Of a DNA stretch of 35,535 nt, positions 30,925 through 35,535 are shown piece after piece. The stretch comes from CAYTWW01 sp043801855. GTDB lineage: Archaea > Nanobdellota > Nanobdellia > Woesearchaeales > GW2011-AR15. The stretch covers positions 1 through 35,535 of the forward strand of contig JAZDLQ010000078.1 in the NCBI GenBank assembly GCA_043801855.1, in the 5' to 3' direction. A program made the translations under genes and the position numbers. Positions within the stretch are counted from its first letter, which is position 1, and each line of letters starts with the position of its first letter. The notes under the pieces are model-generated. The model was not told the DNA's origin. It made no database searches and saw only the letters and a list, made by a program, of their open reading frames with translations.

Positions 30925-31659
30925 ATGGTAAAAAAATTAGCGACAAATAGTAAAACCGTAAAGGAAACAGTTGAAAATGTGCAAGGCGACAGAAATAAAA
31001 AAAATAATGACTTTATCTTATACGGAACAATTATTGCAATTATTGTGTTTTTTGTTGCAGGATTTCTTGTGCTGAAATATAAAGGAATCATCGATAATAA
31101 AAAGATTGATGATAGCGAAAAAAGCGTGATTGAAGATTCGCTAATGTACAATGGTTATAAGTTTGACAAAATTAACAGTCTATGGTACTCTGTTGCTGAT
31201 GTAGATTGGCTCGGTAAAAAAACAAGCTATAGTGTATACTTTTATTATTCACCAAAAGAAACTGAAAATATATCGATAGAGCCTAAAAACATAGGAACAC
31301 TTCTTAAACTTGGAGATAGGCCAACAGTAATTATTAGTGTTGAACCTACACTTGACTCAAAAGCAGTTATTGCAGGAACAGAAATCTCAAAAATACTCGG
31401 GAAAATGTTTTATATAAATGTAAAAGCAGCTCTATCTGTTCCAGAAAAGCCAGGAGCACCTGTTGCGGATTGCAGCAATGCTACAAATGAAACACATGTT
31501 GTTTTAATTAAATATGGCCAAGAGACAAAAATCTACCAAAAAGATAACGAAGGCTGTATAATTATTGAAGCGCCTAATGGCCCTGAATTCATAAGAGCAG
31601 CAGATAGGCTTGCATATAATTTACTTGGAATAGATAAGAAAAGAATTGTTGTGCCATGA
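30925..31659 (+). CDS. Membrane-anchored protein, paralogue of previous gene
   Basis: This 244-residue protein has a charged cytoplasmic start (~1-30), one helix (ILYGTIIAIIVFFVAGFLVL) and an outer domain with WYSVADVDWLGKKTSYSVYF, CSNATNETHVVLIKYG and a C-terminal NEGCIIIEAP..RAADRLAYNLLG. It shares the Cys-Asn-Ala-Thr and DRL.Y...G features with the gene before it. The two cysteines may form a disulfide. It overlaps the methyltransferase start by ATGA. The pair may form a surface or envelope heterodimer, inferred from tandem arrangement only. Confidence 0.7.
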   Translation: MVKKLATNSKTVKETVENVQGDRNKKNNDFILYGTIIAIIVFFVAGFLVLKYKGIIDNKKIDDSEKSVIEDSLMYNGYKFDKINSLWYSVADVDWLGKKTSYSVYFYYSPKETENISIEPKNIGTLLKLGDRPTVIISVEPTLDSKAVIAGTEISKILGKMFYINVKAALSVPEKPGAPVADCSNATNETHVVLIKYGQETKIYQKDNEGCIIIEAPNGPEFIRAADRLAYNLLGIDKKRIVVP

Positions 31660-32261
31660 GCCATTATTTTAGTGAAAAACAGGATTCAAAATTAAAAACA
31701 TGCAAAATTACCCTTTCAATTAAAGGAATTAGTTTTACGCTTTTTTCAGGCTCAGGTGTTTTTTCTAAAAACGCTCTTGATTTAGGCAGCAGAATTTTAA
31801 TTGAAAACGCAATAATCAAAGATAATGCAAATGTGCTTGACCTTGGTTGCGGTTATGGTGCAGTTGGAATCTCAGTAAAAAAATTGTATCCAAGTTCTTC
31901 TGTAACAATGGCAGATGTCAATGAGCGGGCGTTGGCTTTAGCAAAAAAAAATATCGAGTTAAATTGTCTTGAAAGTATCTCTGCAATCAAAAGCAATGTA
32001 TTTGAAAGTTTGACTGATGTTAAGTTTGATGTGATACTTCTTAACCCGCCGCAATCTGCTGGAAAAGACTTATGTATCAAAATGATTTTAGAAAGCAAAG
32101 AACACCTAAATTCAAATGGAACATTGCAGATAGTTGCACGCCATAATAAAGGCGGAGAATCACTTTCATATATAATGGAAGAAACTTTTGGCAATGTAAA
32201 AACAATTGCAAAACAAGGAGGCTTTAGGATTTACCTAAGTGAAAATTTGAAAGTTTTATAA
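31656..32261 (+). CDS. RsmC/MTS-like SAM-dependent methyltransferase
   Basis: This 201-residue single-domain methyltransferase resembles the small MTS domain of RsmC-type 16S rRNA guanine N2 enzymes. It begins HYFSEKQDSKL, has FTLFSGSGVFSKNALDLGS, the SAM motif VLDLGCGYGAVGISV (~60-75) and the catalytic NPPQSAG (~125-131). RsmC-like proteins methylate rRNA or tRNA guanines; the exact target cannot be read from sequence. Start overlaps the previous stop as ATGA (31656-31659). Confidence 0.85.
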   Translation: MSHYFSEKQDSKLKTCKITLSIKGISFTLFSGSGVFSKNALDLGSRILIENAIIKDNANVLDLGCGYGAVGISVKKLYPSSSVTMADVNERALALAKKNIELNCLESISAIKSNVFESLTDVKFDVILLNPPQSAGKDLCIKMILESKEHLNSNGTLQIVARHNKGGESLSYIMEETFGNVKTIAKQGGFRIYLSENLKVL

Positions 32262-32286
32262 AGAATTTAAGTTTAATTATTTATAT

Positions 32287-33027
32287 ATGGCAAAAAAAAT
32301 AATTTATAGCCTTATATTATTATTAATTATCATGCATGTTTGCTATGCAGAAACTTATTATGCAGATTTAAATATTGTAATTGAGCAGGACGGCGTTGTT
32401 GAAATTGCAGGAACAACCAATGACCCTAAAATAACACTTGGAAAAACCGATTATTTAACTTCAAAAAAAGGGCCTTACTGGCTTTTTAACTTATCTTCTC
32501 CTAACAATTACTCAACTTATTTTGTTTCAGTTGAATTCCCAAAAGGAACAGAAATAAACTTTATCAAAGTAAAAGGAGGATTTAGGATAGTTGAAGAGAC
32601 AGGAATAAAAATAATAACAACAGGAGAAAATATCCCACTTGAAATTGCTGTACAATACAAGCTTGAAAAAAATAACAACAATAATCCTTTTTTTATTGTT
32701 GGAGGAATTGGCCTGCTGCTCCTTGCTGCGTTTCTTTTTATTGGCAGGCAGGTTAAATTTAAAAAAATAATTCCAGATAAAAAAGAGCAGTCAAAAGACA
32801 ATCTAAAATTGTTAAAAAATACATTGACTGACAACCAGCGGGCAATTGTTGATATACTGGTTCATGCAAAAGAGCCGATAACTCAAAAGCAGCTTTTCCA
32901 TAGGACAAAGCTTCCTAAAGCAACACTGTCAAGAAATATCAAGCTTTTGGAAGAAAAAAATATAATTGTAAAGCAGCCGCGAGGGATGGTTAATGTGATT
33001 TTCTTAAAAGAAGAATTTCTAAAATAG
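32287..33027 (+). CDS. Secreted-domain, single-helix membrane protein with cytoplasmic winged helix
   Basis: This 246-residue protein has a signal peptide (KKIIYSLILLLIIMHVCYA), a beta-rich outer domain (~22-130), a membrane helix (FFIVGGIGLLLLAAFLFIGR) and a cytoplasmic C-terminal winged helix (~178-240, QKQLFHRTKLPKATLSRNIK then LLEEKNIIVKQPRGM). This architecture lets an outside signal reach a DNA-binding domain; similar membrane-bound helix-turn-helix proteins are common in archaea. GTTC repeats that start at its own stop codon and surround the promoter of the next gene are a plausible target. Confidence 0.8.
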   Translation: MAKKIIYSLILLLIIMHVCYAETYYADLNIVIEQDGVVEIAGTTNDPKITLGKTDYLTSKKGPYWLFNLSSPNNYSTYFVSVEFPKGTEINFIKVKGGFRIVEETGIKIITTGENIPLEIAVQYKLEKNNNNNPFFIVGGIGLLLLAAFLFIGRQVKFKKIIPDKKEQSKDNLKLLKNTLTDNQRAIVDILVHAKEPITQKQLFHRTKLPKATLSRNIKLLEEKNIIVKQPRGMVNVIFLKEEFLK

Positions 33028-33089
33028 TTCACTTATGTTCAATATAGTTCCATCTTGTTCCGCGTAGCATTTATATGCTGTTCCATCTT
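33027..33089 (+). promoter_or_regulatory. 10-bp periodic GTTC repeats around a TATA box
   Basis: GTTC occurs at 33027, 33037, 33047 and 33057, exactly one helical turn apart. The ten-base unit GTTCCATCTT at 33047-33056 recurs at 33080-33089. Between them AGCATTTATATGCT (33066-33079) contains the TATA box and is nearly palindromic. Sites thus flank the box on one DNA face. A GGAGGT ribosome-binding site (33111-33116) precedes the ATG at 33126. Confidence 0.7.
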
Positions 33090-33125
33090 ACAAAATGATA
33101 ACAAAACTTCGGAGGTTTTTGAAAA

Positions 33126-34253
33126 ATGAACAAAAAATTAATAACGATTTTTTTGCTTGCGTTTGCACTAGTTAGTGCGTTTGCGCGTGCAGAAAACAAT
33201 GAAGTAGAAAATGAAGTGGAATTTGAAACAGAGTCCATTATGCACGATATTGAAGCGATGGATTCAGGCAACGGAAGAGAGCTAAGGTTATTGCAGCTGG
33301 AAAAACATGTCACAAAAAATATATTATATGGTGAACATGTAATAGAACAGATTGATGCACTTGACATAAATTTTAGCACTGCTGCTCTTGCAGATGTAGT
33401 TGCACAGCTTAAGGATGTAAACGAAGATATCAAAGATCTCCTTGATGGAACACTTGATGATGCATCAACAGAAAAATTTGTTGAATTAAAAAAATCTGCA
33501 ATAAATCTGACAAAGGAATTTAGAGATTTAGTAAAAGCAGGACTAACAATTGCACAGAGACAGATGATACGAGATGCAGTTGATAAGAGTGATTTTTCAG
33601 AAATAGAAAACCTAAACAACCAGATAAGGCAAGCTGCAAGAGACCTTAACAAAGAAAAGGTTATTGCGCTTCTTACAAAGATGAATGTAACAGATGCTGG
33701 TTTGCTTGAAAGAATTGAAGCTGGAAATATAACTGTGAATGAGCTTAAAGATGTCTTAAAAGGATATTATAAAGAGCTAAAAAAAGACCATAAAGAAAGA
33801 TTTGAAGAAAAAATAAAAGTGCAAAAAGAAAAATTGCTTGAATTGAAAAACAAGGCATTAGAAAAAATGCATAAGATTACAGAAAAAGAGCGTGCTAGGC
33901 TAAAAAACATAATGAGTGATGCATCACTAAGCATGTCTGAAAAAAAAGCAAGATGGAACGTTTTAGTTGAAGAGAAAATAGATGAAAAAGCAAGAGAGAT
34001 GAAAGAAAAAGCAGATGTAAGGACTCTTGAATTACAGCAAAAACTTCAGGACAGAAACAAGAAATTCCAGGAAAACATTGATGAAAGAGCTGAGAAGCTA
34101 AAAGAGAGGCTCAGAGAAAAAACAAGGATTAATGGTTCATCAAATTCAGATGACTTAGAAGAAAGTGACGATTCAAGAGACGATAGTGATTCAGATTTGA
34201 ACGACTCTGATGTAGATAATGGAAATTCTGGTTCAAATGGTGGTGGACAATGA
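33126..34253 (+). CDS. Secreted coiled-coil protein with acidic Ser/Asp tail
   Basis: This 375-residue protein has a cleavable signal peptide (MNKKLITIFLLAFALVSAFA) and a helical middle. A long Glu/Lys-rich coiled coil lies at ~215-335 (RARLKNIMSDASLSMSEKKA). The tail is extremely acidic and Ser-rich (DDSRDDSDSDLNDSD), ending in Gly/Asn. The tail could bind divalent cations or be a flexible surface extension. A strong GGAGGT ribosome-binding site and a repeat-decorated promoter suggest regulated, possibly high expression. It overlaps the lipoprotein gene as ATGA. No known domain is recognised. Confidence 0.75.
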   Translation: MNKKLITIFLLAFALVSAFARAENNEVENEVEFETESIMHDIEAMDSGNGRELRLLQLEKHVTKNILYGEHVIEQIDALDINFSTAALADVVAQLKDVNEDIKDLLDGTLDDASTEKFVELKKSAINLTKEFRDLVKAGLTIAQRQMIRDAVDKSDFSEIENLNNQIRQAARDLNKEKVIALLTKMNVTDAGLLERIEAGNITVNELKDVLKGYYKELKKDHKERFEEKIKVQKEKLLELKNKALEKMHKITEKERARLKNIMSDASLSMSEKKARWNVLVEEKIDEKAREMKEKADVRTLELQQKLQDRNKKFQENIDERAEKLKERLREKTRINGSSNSDDLEESDDSRDDSDSDLNDSDVDNGNSGSNGGGQ

Positions 34254-34465
34254 AAATATTCATTTCAGTGATGTTATTGGCCCTTATTGGACTATCTGTC
34301 CTCGCTTGCCAAAGGCAGGCAAAGACTGACGACAGCTTACAAGGAACAACAGGTATCTCAGATAATAAAATAACAGCACAAGCATCGGCTGCAGACTCAG
34401 AAATATTCATTGAATCTCAAGTAGTCAATCCTGATGAGGGAGCAGAAATTGGAGAGATGATTTAA
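34250..34465 (+). CDS. Small putative lipoprotein
   Basis: This 71-residue protein has a hydrophobic N-terminus (FISVMLLALIGLSVLAC) ending in a lipobox with Cys20 and a short, low-complexity, acidic remainder. It starts inside the stop of the secreted coiled-coil gene (ATGA, 34250-34253), so the two are translationally coupled and may act together at the cell surface. No family is recognised. Confidence 0.65.
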   Translation: MKIFISVMLLALIGLSVLACQRQAKTDDSLQGTTGISDNKITAQASAADSEIFIESQVVNPDEGAEIGEMI

Positions 34466-34518
34466 TTTTTTTAATTTTTTTCTTATTTGGTGTTTTTAGT
34501 CTTTAAAAAAACATATTG

Positions 34519-34529
34519 TTTAAATATAA
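34519..34529 (+). promoter_or_regulatory. TATA box of the FKBP gene
   Basis: TTTAAATATAA lies 21-31 nt upstream of the ATG at 34550, consistent with a leaderless message. Confidence 0.5.
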
Positions 34530-34549
34530 TTATTTTGTTCTAATAAAAA

Positions 34550-34984
34550 ATGGCAATTAAAAAAGGAGATACAATTAAGATTAATTACACTGGAAAATTT
34601 CCTGATGGTCATGTTTTTGATTCTTCAGAAGGCAGAACACCTCTTGAATTTAAAGCAGGAACTGGAATGGTAATTAAAGGCCTTGACGATGAGATAATTG
34701 GGATGGTTAAAGGAGATAAAAAAACAATCACAATACCTCCGGAAAAAGCCTATGGATTAAAGCAGGATAATCTTTTGGCGCAGGTTGAACGTTCTCAGTT
34801 CCCGCAAAATCTTGCACTGGAAAAAGGGCTTAAGCTTTCAATTAATCCGCCAGGTGGAATGCCATTTATCGCTGAAATTGTTGATTTTGATGAAAAGCAT
34901 ATCACTCTTGACTTAAATCATCCAATGGCTGGAAAGACCCTTGTATTTGATATAGAAATTGTGTCAGTTGAAGAGAACAGTTAA
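34550..34984 (+). CDS. FKBP-type peptidyl-prolyl isomerase (SlyD-like)
   Basis: This 144-residue cytoplasmic folding factor has the FKBP half (KKGDTIKINYTGKFPDGHVF; FKAGTGMVIKGLDDEIIGMV; KTITIPPEKAYG) and an inserted flap domain (LEKGLKLSINPPGGMPFIAE) as in SlyD and archaeal short FKBPs. It lacks the His-rich metal tail of bacterial SlyD. It speeds proline isomerisation and has chaperone activity in the family. Its stop interlocks as TTAA with the convergent RelE-like gene. Confidence 0.94.
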   Translation: MAIKKGDTIKINYTGKFPDGHVFDSSEGRTPLEFKAGTGMVIKGLDDEIIGMVKGDKKTITIPPEKAYGLKQDNLLAQVERSQFPQNLALEKGLKLSINPPGGMPFIAEIVDFDEKHITLDLNHPMAGKTLVFDIEIVSVEENS

Positions 34985-35319
34985 AAGCCTTCTTCACCAA
35001 GCAAACGCAAGATATTTTTGATTTCCTCAATTGTTTTTTGTTGGTTGTTTTTATCAGACATCCTAATAAACTTTATCACTAAATTTCCTAGCTCTTCTGT
35101 TTTTAAAAACTTTATTTTATAGCCGTCTGTAATGAAATAAAACCTGTATTTTTTATATTTAATTTCTTTAATCAATATCTTATCTACACATCCAATTTCC
35201 TTTCCTTTTTTTGGATCATTTTGCAGCTCTTTTAATAATGAAAAAATAGCAATTGACTCTTCCCTGAATTTCTTGCTGATTTCGTCTGCTAATTTCAAAG
35301 TTATTACTACTTCTGCCAT
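34981..35319 (-). CDS. RelE/ParE-family toxin
   Basis: This 112-residue protein has the RelE/ParE pattern: a helical start with LADEISKKFREESIAIFSLL, then beta strands with ILIKEIKYKKYRFYFITDGY and KIKFLKTEELGNLVIKFIRM. Such toxins are ribosome-dependent mRNA endonucleases or gyrase inhibitors. Basic and aromatic residues of KYKKYRFYF fit the active-site sheet, but key residues cannot be fixed without alignment. It overlaps the end of the antitoxin gene by 13 bases. ATG at 35317-35319. Confidence 0.75.
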   Translation of the reverse strand: MAEVVITLKLADEISKKFREESIAIFSLLKELQNDPKKGKEIGCVDKILIKEIKYKKYRFYFITDGYKIKFLKTEELGNLVIKFIRMSDKNNQQKTIEEIKNILRLLGEEGF

Positions 35320-35510
35320 TGTTTTTTTGCCTTTTCAATTGCAGTATCAATGCCAATACAATCACTTGTATCCATTAAAAGTTCATTAAATTGCCTTTCT
35401 TTTGCACTCTTTAAAAGACGAGCAAGTATTTGGTCATAAGTCTCTCCTTTAGAGCCATATTCCTTTAGCTGCTCTTTAACTATATTTGATACTGCTATTG
35501 TTGTAGTCAT
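35307..35510 (-). CDS. VapB/RHH-type antitoxin
   Basis: This 67-residue protein begins MTTTIAVSNIVKEQLKEYGS and continues GETYDQILARLLKSA, the ribbon-helix-helix-like pattern of archaeal antitoxins in which the strand binds DNA as a dimer. The C-terminal part (IDTAIEKAKKQWQK) would wrap the toxin. It precedes the RelE-like toxin. A TTTATATA box (35523-35530, minus) and a GGTGA site lie directly upstream, so the operon has its own promoter and is probably autorepressed. Confidence 0.75.
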   Translation of the reverse strand: MTTTIAVSNIVKEQLKEYGSKGETYDQILARLLKSAKERQFNELLMDTSDCIGIDTAIEKAKKQWQK

Positions 35511-35522
35511 ATTAAGTCACCT

Positions 35523-35530
35523 TATATAAA
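35523..35530 (-). promoter_or_regulatory. TATA box of the toxin-antitoxin operon
   Basis: The minus strand reads TTTATATA just above the antitoxin gene. The box is close to the start (13-20 nt), so the message may begin at or inside the first codons, or another box beyond the window edge is used. Confidence 0.35.
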
Positions 35531-35535
35531 TTATA

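Noticed and set aside
31853..32194. Minus-strand frame inside the methyltransferase gene
   Set aside because: It is a shadow of the methyltransferase, whose SAM and catalytic motifs are clear.
33027..33089. GTTC repeats as a CRISPR array
   Set aside because: Units are only 10 bp with no spacers, and the array sits at a promoter.

Overview
The window is AT-rich DNA from an archaeon. Diagnostic genes are RNA polymerase subunits D and L, eL18, uS13/uS4/uS11 in archaeal order, an archaeal-type acetoacetyl-CoA thiolase/DUF35/HMG-CoA synthase trio, prepilin-like proteins with QxSxE-type class III signals, a tRNA-Leu that appears to carry a D-arm intron, and TATA boxes about 22-32 nt before many first start codons. 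Short proteins, tight packing and small lipoproteins suggest a DPANN archaeon (Woesearchaeota/Pacearchaeota-like). That lineage is an inference.

Layout. (1) 1-5218 is an accessory island: the 3' end of a transposase, a truncated zinc-finger/pRiA4b-type gene, a HEPN-MNT pair, a lipoprotein, a solo HTH-nucleotidyltransferase, a LAGLIDADG-like protein and a TIR-like protein. Several of these have clear palindromes or hairpins at their promoters. (2) 5301-9013 (minus) is the conserved block rps13-rps4-rps11-rpoD-tRNA-Leu-rpl18e-rpl13-rps9, with a structured leader. (3) 9029-11533 holds an NFACT/Rqc2 protein lacking its NFACT-R domain and a glutamate dehydrogenase. (4) 11654-16511 (minus) is a five-gene, tightly coupled prepilin-like cassette, including a cohesin-like pilin and a calcium-repeat protein.

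(5) 16567-28405 is a nearly complete isoprenoid cluster. HMG-CoA synthase, thiolase, DUF35, HMG-CoA reductase, a frameshifted membrane protein and mevalonate kinase run on the minus strand. Mevalonate diphosphate decarboxylase and phosphomevalonate kinase run divergently on the plus strand. Prenyl synthase, PAP2 phosphatase and type 2 IPP isomerase form a third unit (minus), and a phosphofructokinase-family gene sits between them. Together these genes lead from acetyl-CoA to a long-chain prenyl diphosphate by the classical (phosphomevalonate kinase) route rather than the modified archaeal routes. The decarboxylase lacks the expected catalytic Asp at its DAGPN-equivalent motif.

(6) 28431-35535 holds a small Cys-containing protein, a rpoL-AMMECR1-LUD operon, two paralogous membrane-anchored proteins, a methyltransferase, a membrane-bound winged-helix protein, a secreted coiled-coil protein preceded by 10-bp periodic GTTC repeats around its TATA box, a lipoprotein, a SlyD-like FKBP and a RelE-type toxin-antitoxin pair. 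No intergenic gap exceeds 300 bases. No CRISPR array or rRNA was seen.
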